A stretch of DNA of 64,000 bases from Piscicola geometra. Lineage: Eukaryota > Annelida > Clitellata > Hirudinida > Piscicolidae. The notes under the pieces are model-generated. The model saw nothing but the letters and a program-made list of their open reading frames with translations, was not told where the DNA came from and ran no database searches. Every line of letters begins with the position of its first letter. Position 1 is the stretch's first letter. The stretch spans positions 32,501 through 96,500 of the forward strand of contig OX030970.1 in NCBI GenBank assembly GCA_943735955.1, read 5' to 3'. The position numbers and the translations under genes were made by a program. Below are positions 11,750 through 23,905 of the stretch, one piece after another.

Positions 11750-13380
11750 AAGACGATGAAGACGGTGAAGACGGTGAAGACGATGAAGACGATGAAGACG
11801 GTGAAGACGATGAAGACGATGAAGACGAACGATGAAGACGGTGAAGACGGTGAAGACGGTGAAGACGGTGAAGACGATGAAGACGATGAAGACGATGAAG
11901 ACGGTGAAGACGGTGAAGACGGTGAAGACGGTGAAGACGATGAAGACGGTGAAGACGATAAAGACGGTGAAAACGATGAAGACGATGAAGACGGTGAAGA
12001 CGGTGAAGACGGTGAAGACGATGAAGACGATGAAGACGGTGAAGACGAACGATGAAGACGATGAAGACGGTGAAGACGATGAAGACGATGAAGACGATGA
12101 AGACGATGAGGACGATGAAAACGATGAAGACGATGAAGACGATGAAGACGATGAAGACGATGAAGACGATGAAGACGATGAAGACGATGAAGACGATGAA
12201 GACGATGAAGACGATGAAGACGATGAAGACGATAAGGACGATGAAGACGATGAAGACGATGAAGACGAACGATGAAGACGATGAAGACGATGAAGACGAT
12301 GAAGACGATGAAGACAATGAAGACGATGAAGATGATGAAGACGATGAAGACGATGAAGACGATGAAGACGATGAAGACGATGAAGACGAAGAAGACGATG
12401 AAGACGATGAAGACGATGAAGACGATGAAGACGATGAAGATGAACGATGAAGACGATGAAGACGATGGAGACGATGAAGACGATGAAGACGATTAAGACG
12501 ATGAAGACGATGAAGACGAACTATGAAAACGATGAAGACGATGAAGACGATGAAGACAATGAAGACGATGAAGACGATGAAGACGATGAAGACGATGGGA
12601 ACGATGAAGACGATGAAGACGATGAAGACGATGAAGACGATGAAGACGATGAAGACGAACGATGAAGACGATGAAGACGATGAAGACGAACGATGTAGAC
12701 GATGAAGACGATGAAGACGGTGGAGACGATGAAGACGATGAAGACGGTGAAGACGAACGATGAAGACGAACGATGAAGACGGTGAAGACGATGAAGACGG
12801 TGGAGACGATGAAGACGATGAAGACGGTGAAGACGAACGATGAAGACGAACGATGAAGACGATGAAGACGGTGAAGACGAACGATGAAGACGATGAAGAC
12901 GGTGAAGACGGTGAAGACGATGAAGACGATGAAGACGGTGAAGACGATGAAGACGATGAAGACGGTGAAGACGATGAAGACGATGAAGACGAACGATGAA
13001 GACGGTGAAGACGGTGAAGACGGTGAAGACGGTGAAGACGATGAAGACGATGAAGACGATGAAGACGGTGAAGACGGTGAAGACGATGAAGACGATGAAG
13101 ACGAACGATGAAGACGATGAAGACGATGAAGACGATGAAGACGATGAAGACAATGAAGACGATGAAGATGATGAAGACGATGAAGACGTTGAAGACGATG
13201 AAGACGATGAAGACGATGAAGACGAAGAAGACCATGAAGACGATGAAGACGATGAAGACGATGAAGACGATGAAGATGAACGATGAAGACGATGAAGACG
13301 ATGGAGACGATGAAGACGATGAAGACGATTAAGACGATGAAGACGATGAAGACGAACTATGAAAACGATGAAGACGATGA
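11750..13380. repeat. Partial third copy of the 2.2-kb HOR
   Basis: Sequence from about 11750 to 13380 follows 4920-6540 at an offset of 6,832 bp. The offset becomes 6,850 bp after 12.27 kb because this copy has two extra GATGAAGAC units in the D-rich run. GATGGGAAC, GATGTAGAC, GGTGGAGAC and CCATG markers are all in the same order. It has a private GTTGAAGAC unit near 13188. It ends early, at a switch to three G units after the GAACTATG junction near 13355. Confidence 0.85.
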
Positions 13381-14880
13381 AGACGATGAAGACAATGAAG
13401 ACGATGAAGACGATGAAGACGGTGAAGACGGTGAAGACGGTGAAGACGATGAAGACGATGAAGACGATGAAGACGATGAGGACGATGAAAACGATGAAGA
13501 CGATGAAGACGATGAAGACGATGAAGACGATGAAGACGATGAAGACGATGAAGACGATGAAGACGATGAAGACGATGAAGACAATGAAGACGATGAAGAT
13601 GATGAAGACGATGAAGACGATGAAGACGATGAAGACGATGAAGACGATGAAGACGAAGAAGACGATGAAGACGATGAAGACGATGAAGACGATGAAGACG
13701 ATGAAGATGAACGATGAAGACGATGAAGACGATGGAGACGATGAAGACGATGAAGACGATTAAGACGATGAAGACGATGAAGACGATGGGAACGATGAAG
13801 ACGATGAAGACGATGAAGACGATGAAGACGATGAAGACGATGAAGACGAACGATGAAGACGATGAAGACGATGAAGACGAACGATGTAGACGATGAAGAC
13901 GATGAAGACGATGAAGACGATGAAGACGAACTATGAAAACGATGAAGACGATGAAGACGATGAAGACAATGAAGACGATGAAGACGATGAAGACGATGAA
14001 GACGATGGGAACGATGAAGACGATGAAGACGATGAAGACGATGAAGACGATGAAGACGATGAAGACGATGAAGACGATGAAGACGAACGATGAAGACGAT
14101 GAAGACGATGAAGACGAACGATGTAGACGATGAAGACGATGAAGACGGTGGAGACGATGAAGACGATGAAGACGGTGAAGACGAACGATGAAGACGAACG
14201 ATGAAGACGGTGAAGACGATGAAGACGGTGGAGACGATGAAGACGATGAAGACGGTGAAGACGAACGATGAAGACGAACGATGAAGACGATGAAGACGGT
14301 GAAGACGAACGATGAAGACGATGAAGACGGTGAAGACGGTGAAGACGATGAAGACGATGAAGACGGTGAAGACGATGAAGACGATGAAGACGGTGAAGAC
14401 GATGAAGACGATGAAGACGAACGATGAAGACGGTGAAGACGGTGAAGACGGTGAAGACGGTGAAGACGATGAAGACGATGAAGACGATGAAGACGGTGAA
14501 GACGGTGAAGACGATGAAGACGATGAAGACGAACGATGAAGACGATGAAGACGATGAAGACGATGAAGACGATGAAGACAATGAAGACGATGAAGATGAT
14601 GAAGACGATGAAGACGTTGAAGACGATGAAGACGATGAAGACGATGAAGACGAAGAAGACCATGAAGACGATGAAGACGATGAAGACGATGAAGACGATG
14701 AAGATGAACGATGAAGACGATGAAGACGATGGAGACGATGAAGACGATGAAGACGATTAAGACGATGAAGACGATGAAGACGAACTATGAAAACGATGAA
14801 GACGATGAAGACGATGAAGACAATGAAGACGATGAAGACGATGAAGACGGTGAAGACGGTGAAGACGGTGAAGACGATGA
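12519..14880. repeat. 1.41-1.43-kb-spaced HOR pair
   Basis: The segment starting at GAACTATG 12519 is repeated from 13929. The offset is 1,410 bp and then 1,428 bp after a two-nonamer difference in the D run. The private GTTGAAGAC unit of the first copy (near 13188) is also in the second (near 14616), so the second was copied from the first or the reverse, and not directly from the 6-kb copies. Between the copies (13.4-13.93 kb) lies a patchwork of short D-rich pieces from the same HOR. Confidence 0.82.
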
Positions 14881-17656
14881 AGACGGTGAAGACGATGAAG
14901 ACGGTGAAGACGATGAAGACGGTGAAGACGATGAAAACGGTGAAGACGATGAAGACGGTGAAGACGATGAAGACGATGAAGACGGTGAAGACGGTGAAGA
15001 CGATGAAGACGATGAAGACGGTGAAGACGATGAAGACGATGAAGACGAACGATGAAGACGGTGAAGACGGTGAAGACGGTGAAGACGGTGAAGACGATGA
15101 AGACGATGAAGACGATGAAGACGGTGAAGACGGTGAAGACGGTGAAGACGGTGAAGACGGTGAAGACGATGAAGACGGTGAAGACGATAAAGACGGTGAA
15201 AACGATGAAGACGATGAAGACGGTGAAGACGGTGAAGACGGTGAAGACGATGAAGACGATGAAGACGGTGAAGACGAACGATGAAGACGATGAAGACGGT
15301 GAAGACGATGAAGACGATGAAGACGATGAAGACGATGAGGACGATGAAAACGATGAAGACGATGAAGACGATGAAGACGATGAAGACGATGAAGACGATG
15401 AAGACGATAAGGACGATGAAGACGATGAAGACGATGAAGACGAACGATGAAGACGATGAAGACGATGAAGACGATGAAGACGATGAAGACAATGAAGACG
15501 ATGAAGATGATGAAGACGATGAAGACGATGAAGACGATGAAGACGATGAAGACGATGAAGACGAAGAAGACGATGAAGACGATGAAGACGATGAAGACGA
15601 TGAAGACGATGAAGATGAACGATGAAGACGATGAAGACGATGGAGACGATGAAGACGATGAAGACGATTAAGACGGTGGAGACGATGAAGACGATGAAGA
15701 CGGTGAAGACGAACGATGAAGACGAACGATGAAGACGGTGAAGACGATGAAGACGGTGGAGACGATGAAGACGATGAAGACGGTGAAGACGAACGATGAA
15801 GACGAACGATGAAGACGATGAAGACGGTGAAGACGAACGATGAAGACGATGAAGACGGTGAAGACGGTGAAGACGATGAAGACGATGAAGACGGTGAAGA
15901 CGATGAAGACGATGAAGACGGTGAAGACGATGAAGACGATGAAGACGAACGATGAAGACGGTGAAGACGGTGAAGACGGTGAAGACGATGAAGACGATGA
16001 AGACGGTGAAGACGGTGAAGACGATGAAGACGATGAAGACGAACGATGAAGACGATGAAGACGATGAAGACGATGAAGACGATGAAGACGATGAAGACGA
16101 TGAAGACGATGAAGACGAAGAAGACCATGAAGACGATGAAGACGATGAAGACGATGAAGACGATGAAGATGAACGATGAAGACGATGAAGACGATGGAGA
16201 CGATGAAGACGATGAAGACGATTAGGACGATGAAGACGATGAAGACGAACTATGAAAACGATGAAGACGATGAAGACGATGAAGACAATGAAGACGATGA
16301 AGACGATGAAGACGATGAAGACGATGAAGACGATGAAGACGATGAAGACGATGAAGACGATGAAAACGATGAAGACGAACGATGTAGACGATGAAGACGA
16401 TGAAGACGGTGGAGACGATGAAGACGATGAAGACGGTGAAGACGAACGATGAAGACGAACGATGAAGACGGTGAAGACGATGAAGACGGTGGAGACGATG
16501 AAGACGATGAAGACGGTGAAGACGAACGATGAAGACGAACGATGAAGACGATGAAGACGGTGAAGACGAACGATGAAGACGATGAAGACGGTGAAGACGG
16601 TGAAGACCATGAAGACGATGAAGACGGTGAAGACGATGAAGACGATGAAGACGGTGAAGACGATGAAGACGATGAAGACGAACGATGAAGACGGTGAAGA
16701 CGGTGAAGACGGTGAAGACGGTGAAGACGATGAAGACGATGAAGACGATGAAGACGGTGAAGACGGTGAAGACGGTGAAGACGATGAAGACGGTGAAAAC
16801 GATGAAGATGGTGAAGACGATGAAGACGATGAAGATGAACGATGAAGACGATGAAGACGATGGAGACGATGAAGACGATGAAGACGATTAAGACGATGAA
16901 GACGATGAAGACGAACTATGAAAACGATGAAGACGATGAAGACGATGAAGACAATGAAGACGATGAAGACGATGAAGACGATGAAGACGATGGGAACGAT
17001 GAAGACGATGAAGACGATGAAGACGATGAAGACGATGAAGACGATGAAGACGAACGATGAAGACGATGAAGACGATGAAGACGAACGATGTAGACGATGA
17101 AGACGATGAAGACGGTGGAGACGATGAAGACGATGAAGACGGTGAAGACGAACGATGAAGACGAACGATGAAGACGGTGAAGACGATAAAGACGGTGGAG
17201 ACGATGAAGACGATGAAGACGGTGAAGACGGTGAAGACGATGAAGACGATGAAGACGGTGAAGACGATGAAGACGATGAAGACGGTGAAGACGATGAAGA
17301 CGATGAAGACGAACGATGAAGACGGTGAAGACGGTGAAGACGGTGAAGACGATGAAGACGATGAAGACGATGAAGACGGTGAAGACGGTGAAGACGATGA
17401 AGACGATGAAGACGAACGATGAAGACGATGAAGACGATGAAGACGATGAAGACAATGAAGACGATGAAGATGATGAAGACGATGAAGACGATGAAGACGA
17501 TGAAGACGATGAAGACGATGAAGACGAAGAAGACCATGAAGACGATGAAGACGATGAAGACGATGAAGACGATGAAGATGAACGATGAAGACGATGAAGA
17601 CGATGGAGACGATGAAGACGATGAAGACGATTAAGACGATGAAGACGATGAAGACG
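14783..17656. repeat. 2.3-2.9-kb HOR, copy 1 (2,874 bp)
   Basis: The copy starts at a GAACTATGAAAAC junction, then has a G-rich part with GATGAAAAC, GATAAAGAC and GATGAGGAC variants. A D-rich part with GATAAGGAC, CAATG and TGATG follows, and then the GATGTAGAC/GGTGGAGAC junction cluster. It is about 570 bp longer than copy 2 because of extra D-rich and cluster material between 15.66 and 16.9 kb. Parts are recombined from the 2,211-bp HOR described at 2.7-7.1 kb. Confidence 0.8.
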
Positions 17657-19958
17657 AACTATGAAAACGATGAAGACGATGAAGACGATGAAGACAATGA
17701 AGACGATGAAGACGATGAAGACGGTGAAGACGGTGAAGACGGTGAAGACGATGAAGACGGTGAAGACGATGAAGACGGTGAAGACGATGAAGACGGTGAA
17801 GACGATGAAAACGGTGAAGACGATGAAGACGGTGAAGACGATGAAGACGAGGAAGACGGTGAAGACGGTGAAGACGATGAAGACGATGAAGACGGTGAAG
17901 ACGATGAAGACGATGAAGACGAACGATGAAGACGGTGAAGACGGTGAAGACGGTGAAGACGGTGAAGACGATGAAGACGATGAAGACGATGAAGACGGTG
18001 AAGACGGTGAAGACGGTGAAGACGGTGAAGACGGTGAAGACGATGAAGACGGTGAAGACGATAAAGACGGTGAAAACGATGAAGACGATGAAGACGGTGA
18101 AGACGGTGAAGACGGTGAAGACGATGAAGACGATGAAGACGGTGAAGACGAACGATGAAGACGATGAAGACGGTGAAGACGATGAAGACGATGAAGACGA
18201 TGAAGACGATGAGGACGATGAAAACGATGAAGACGATGAAGACGATGAAGACGATGAAGACGATGAAGACGATGAAGACGATGAAGACGATGAAGACGAT
18301 GAAGACGATGAAGACGATGAAGACGATAAGGACGATGAAGACGATGAAGACGATGAAGACGAACGATGAAGACGATGAAGACGATGAAGACGATGAAGAC
18401 GATGAAGACAATGAAGACGATGAAGATGATGAAGACGATGAAGACGATGAAGACGATGAAGACGATGAAGACGATGAAGACGAAGAAGACGATGAAGACG
18501 ATGAAGACGATGAAGACGATGAAGACGATGAAGATGAACGATGAAGACGATGAAGACGATGGAGACGATGAAGACGATGAAGACGATTAAGACGATGAAG
18601 ACGATGAAGACGAACTATGAAAACGATGAAGACGATGAAGACGATGAAGACAATGAAGACGATGAAGACGATGAAGACGATGAAGACGATGAAGACGATG
18701 AAAACGATGAAGACGAACGATGTAGACGATGAAGACGATGAAGACGGTGGAGACGATGAAGACGATGAAGACGGTGAAGACGAACGATGAAGACGAACGA
18801 TGAAGACGGTGAAGACGATGAAGACGGTGGAGACGATGAAGACGATGAAGACGGTGAAGACGAACGATGAAGACGAACGATGAAGACGATGAAGACGGTG
18901 AAGACGAACGATGAAGACGGTGAAGACGGTGAAGACCATGAAGACGATGAAGACGGTGAAGACGATGAAGACGATGAAGACGGTGAAGACGATGAAGACG
19001 ATGAAGACGAACGATGAAGACGGTGAAGACGGTGAAGACGGTGAAGACGGTGAAGACGATGAAGACGATGAAGACGATGAAGACGGTGAAGACGGTGAAG
19101 ACGGTGAAGACGATGAAGACGGTGAAAACGATGAAGATGGTGAAGACGATGAAGACGATGAAGATGAACGATGAAGACGATGAAGACGATGGAGACGATG
19201 AAGACGAACTATGAAAACGATGAAGACGATGAAGACGATGAAGACAATGAAGACGATGAAGACGATGAAGACGATGAAGACGATGGGAACGATGAAGACG
19301 ATGAAGACGATGAAGACGATGAAGACGATGAAGACGATGAAGACGAACGATGAAGACGATGAAGACGATGAAGACGAACGATGTAGACGATGAAGACGAT
19401 GAAGACGGTGGAGACGATGAAGACGATGAAGACGGTGAAGACGAACGATGAAGACGAACGATGAAGACGGTGAAGACGATAAAGACGGTGGAGACGATGA
19501 AGACGATGAAGACGGTGAAGACGGTGAAGACGATGAAGACGATGAAGACGGTGAAGACGATGAAGACGATGAAGACGGTGAAGACGATGAAGACGATGAA
19601 GACGAACGATGAAGACGGTGAAGACGGTGAAGACGGTGAAGACGATGAAGACGATGAAGACGATGAAGACGGTGAAGACGGTGAAGACGATGAAGACGAT
19701 GAAGACGAACGATGAAGACGATGAAGACGATGAAGACGATGAAGACGATGAAGACAATGAAGACGATGAAGATGATGAAGACGATGAAGACGATGAAGAC
19801 GGTGAAGACGATGAAGACGATGAAGACGAAGAAGACCATGAAGACGATGAAGACGATGAAGACGATGAAGACGATGAAGATGAACGATGAAGACGATGAA
19901 GACGATGGAGACGATGAAGACGATGAAGACGATTAAGACGATGAAGACGATGAAGACG
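17657..19958. repeat. 2.3-2.9-kb HOR, copy 2 (2,302 bp)
   Basis: Junctions at 17661, 17926 and 18155 match those of copy 1 at -2,874 bp and those of copy 3 at +2,302 bp. Its GAGGAAGAC unit near 17849 is shared with copy 3 (near 20151) but not with copy 1, so copies 2 and 3 are the closer pair. The GATAAAGAC-GGTGGAGAC arrangement near 19480 also matches the end of copy 1 near 17187 at an offset of 2,293 bp. Confidence 0.82.
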
Positions 19959-22364
19959 AACTATGAAAACGATGAAGACGATGAAGACGATGAAGACAAT
20001 GAAGACGATGAAGACGATGAAGACGGTGAAGACGGTGAAGACGGTGAAGACGATGAAGACGGTGAAGACGATGAAGACGGTGAAGACGATGAAGACGGTG
20101 AAGACGATGAAAACGGTGAAGACGATGAAGACGGTGAAGACGATGAAGACGAGGAAGACGGTGAAGACGGTGAAGACGATGAAGACGATGAAGACGGTGA
20201 AGACGATGAAGACGATGAAGACGAACGATGAAGACGGTGAAGACGGTGAAGACGGTGAAGACGGTGAAGACGATGAAGACGATGAAGACGATGAAGACGG
20301 TGAAGACGGTGAAGACGGTGAAGACGGTGAAGACGGTGAAGACGATGAAGACGGTGAAGACGATAAAGACGGTGAAAACGATGAAGACGATGAAGACGGT
20401 GAAGACGGTGAAGACGGTGAAGACGATGAAGACGATGAAGACGGTGAAGACGAACGATGAAGACGATGAAGACGGTGAAGACGATGAAGACGATGAAGAC
20501 GATGAAGACGATGAGGACGATGAAAACGATGAAGACGATGAAGACGATGAAGACGATGAAGACGATGAAGACGATGAAGACGATGAAGACGATGAAGACG
20601 ATGAAGACGATGAAGACGATGAAGACGATGAAGACGATAAGGACGATGAAGACAATGAAGACGATGAAGATGATGAAGACGATGAAGACGATGAAGACGA
20701 TGAAGACGATGAAGACGATGAAGACGAAGAAGACGATGAAGACGATGAAGACGATGAAGACGATGAAGACGATGAAGATGAACGATGAAGACGATGAAGA
20801 CGATGGAGACGATGAAGACGATGAAGACGATTAAGACGATGAAGACGATGAAGACGAACTATGAAAACGATGAAGACGATGAAGACGATGAAGACAATGA
20901 AGACGATGAAGACGATGAAGACGATGAAGACGATGGGAACGATGAAGACGATGAAGACGATGAAGACGATGAAGACGATGAAGACGAACGATGAAGACGA
21001 TGAAGACGATGAAGACGAACGATGTAGACGATGAAGACGATGAAGACGGTGGAGACGATGAAGACGATGAAGACGGTGAAGACGAACGATGAAGACGATG
21101 AAGACGGTGAAGACGATGAAGACGATGAAGACGATGAAGACGATGAGGACGATGAAAACGATGAAGACGATGAAGACGATGAAGACGATGAAGACGATGA
21201 AGACGATGAAGACGATGAAGACGATGAAGACGATGAAGACGATGAAGACGATGAAGACGATAAGGACGATGAAGACGATGAAGACGATGAAGACGAACGA
21301 TGAAGACGATGAAGACGATGAAGACGATGAAGACGATGAAGACAATGAAGACGATGAAGATGATGAAGACGATGAAGACGATGAAGACGATGAAGACGAT
21401 GAAGACGATGAAGACGAAGAAGACGATGAAGACGATGAAGACGATGAAGACGATGAAGACGATGAAGATGAACGATGAAGACGATGAAGACGATGGAGAC
21501 GATGAAGACGATGAAGACGATTAAGACGATGAAGACGATGAAGACGAACTATGAAAACGATGAAGACGATGAAGACGATGAAGACAATGAAGACGATGAA
21601 GACGATGAAGACGATGAAGACGATGGGAACGATGAAGACGATGAAGACGATGAAGACGATGAAGACGATGAAGACGAACGATGAAGACGATGAAGACGAT
21701 GAAGACGAACGATGTAGACGATGAAGACGATGAAGACGGTGGAGACGATGAAGACGATGAAGACGGTGAAGACGAACGATGAAGACGAACGATGAAGACG
21801 GTGAAGACGATGAAGACGGTGGAGACGATGAAGACGATGAAGACGGTGAAGACGAACGATGAAGACGAACGATGAAGACGATGAAGACGGTGAAGACGAA
21901 CGATGAAGACGATGAAGACGGTGAAGACGGTGAAGACGATGAAGACGATGAAGACGGTGAAGACGATGAAGACGATGAAGACGGTGAAGACGATGAAGAC
22001 GATGAAGACGAACGATGAAGACGGTGAAGACGGTGAAGACGGTGAAGACGGTGAAGACGATGAAGACGATGAAGACGATGAAGACGGTGAAGACGGTGAA
22101 GACGATGAAGACGATGAAGACGAACGATGAAGACGATGAAGACGATGAAGACGATGAAGACGATGAAGACAATGAAGACGATGAAGATGATGAAGACGAT
22201 GAAGACGATGAAGACGATGAAGACGATGAAGACGAAGAAGACCATGAAGACGATGAAGACGATGAAGACGATGAAGACGATGAAGATGAACGATGAAGAC
22301 GATGAAGACGATGGAGACGATGAAGACGATGAAGACGATTAAGACGATGAAGACGATGAAGACG
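19959..22364. repeat. 2.3-2.9-kb HOR, copy 3 with internal 690-bp duplication
   Basis: This copy follows copy 2 at +2,302 bp up to about 20.64 kb. It then contains a 690-bp-spaced duplication: 20650-21090 recurs at 21340-21780, with GATGGGAAC, GATGTAGAC and GGTGGAGAC in the same order. The distal part (21.9-22.36 kb) matches 6034-6480. A short deletion directly after GATAAGGAC near 20637 fuses two D runs in the first member of the pair. Confidence 0.8.
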
Positions 22365-23905
22365 AACTATGAAAACGATGAAGACGATGAAGACGATGAA
22401 GACAATGAAGACGATGAAGACGATGAAGACGATGAAGACGATGAAGACGATGAAGACGATGAAGACGATGAAGACGATGAAAACGATGAAGACGAACGAT
22501 GTAGACGAAGAAGACGATGAAGACGGTGGAGACGATGAAGACGATGAAGACGGTGAAGACGGTGAAGACGAACGATGAAGACGAACGATGAAGACGGTGA
22601 AGACGATGAAGACGGTGGAGACGATGAAGACGATGAAGACGGTGAAGACGAACGATGAAGACGAACGATGAAGACGATGAAGACGGTTAAGACGAACGAT
22701 GAAGACGATGAAGACGGTGAAGACGGTGAAGACCATGAAGACGATGAAGACGGTGAAGACGATGAAGACGATGAAGACGGTGAAGACGATGAAGACGATG
22801 AAGACGAACGATGAAGACGGTGAAGACGGTGAAGACGGTGAAGACGGTGAAGACGATGAAGACGATGAAGACGATGAAGACGGTGAAGACGGTGAAGACG
22901 GTGAAGACGATGAAGACGGTGAAAACGATGAAGATGGTGAAGACGATGAAGACGATGAAGACGAACGATGAAGACGATGAAGACGGTGAAGACGATGAAG
23001 ACCGTGAAGACGATGAAGACGATGAAGACGGTGAAGACGATGAAGACGGTGAAGACGAACGATAAAGACGGTGAAGAAGATGAAGACGGTGAAGACGATG
23101 AAGACGATGAAGACGATGAAGACGAACGATGAAGACGATGAAGACGGTGAAAACGATGAAGACGGTGAAGACGATGAAGACGGTGAAGACGATGAAGACG
23201 GTGAAAACGATGAAGACGGTGAAGACGATGAAGACGGTGAAGACGATGAAGACGGTGAAGACGATGAAGACGGTGAAGACGATGAAGACGGTGAAGACGA
23301 TGAAGACGATGAAGACGGTGAAGACGGTGAAGACGATGAAGACGATGAAGACGGTGAAGACGATGAAGACGATGAAGACGAACGATGAAGACGGTGAAGA
23401 CGGTGAAGACGGTGAAGACGGTGAAGACGATGAAGACGATGAAGACGATGAAGACGGTGAAGACGGTGAAGACGGTGAAGACGATGAAGACGATGAAGAC
23501 GATGAAGACGGTGAAGACAATGAAGACGGTGAAGACGATGAAGACGGTGAAGACGATGAAGACGGTGAAGACGATGAAGACGATGAAGACGGTGAAGACG
23601 GTGAAGACGATGAAGACGATGAAGACGGTGAAGACGATGAAGACGATGAAGACGAACGATGAAGACGGTGAAGACGGTGAAGACGGTGAAGACGATGAAG
23701 ACGATGAAGACGATGAAGACAATGAAGACGGTGAAGACGATGAAGACGATGAAGACGATGAAGACGGTGAAGACGATGAAGACCGTGAAGACGATGAAGA
23801 CGATGAAGACGGTGAAGACGATGAAGACGATGAAGACGGTGAAGACGGTGAAGACGATGAAGACGATGAAGACGGTGAAGACGATGAAGACGATGAAGAC
23901 GAACG
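22365..23905. repeat. Segment paralogous to 6.5-7.9 kb
   Basis: From about 22560 to 23064 the unit order equals 6690-7187 at an offset of 15,878 bp, with one visible change (GGTTAAGAC at 22685). From about 23064 the match continues with 7370 onward at an offset of 15,694 bp. The difference of 184 bp is exactly the tandem duplication present at 7.2 kb and absent here. A GAAGAAGAC unit near 22507 is private. Confidence 0.82.

Larger units (their letters stand above)
7131..11750. repeat. G-rich nonamer block with 274/283-bp monomers
   Basis: GGTGAAGAC is frequent throughout. Successive junction-linked starts at 8302, 8576, 8850, 9052, 9533, 9816, 10099, 10238, 10314, 10732 and 11006 are separated by 274, 274, 202, 481, 283, 283, 139, 76, 418 and 274 bp. 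All are 9n+4, so each monomer is n nonamers plus one GAAC. The typical monomer runs GAAC, four or five G units, three D units, three G units, a G/D alternation, then D-D-G-G-D-D-G-D-D. No non-repeat sequence is present. Confidence 0.88.

Noticed and set aside
6507..13235. Minus-strand ORF of 2,242 codons, and similar ones at 26833-36201, 33569-41860, 43913-54697 and 54865-61752
   Set aside because: The reverse repeat lacks stop codons in all frames. The ends coincide with GAACTATG, GATTAAGAC or GTTAATG variants. The translation is only Ser runs, Leu-His-Arg and Val-Phe-Ile.
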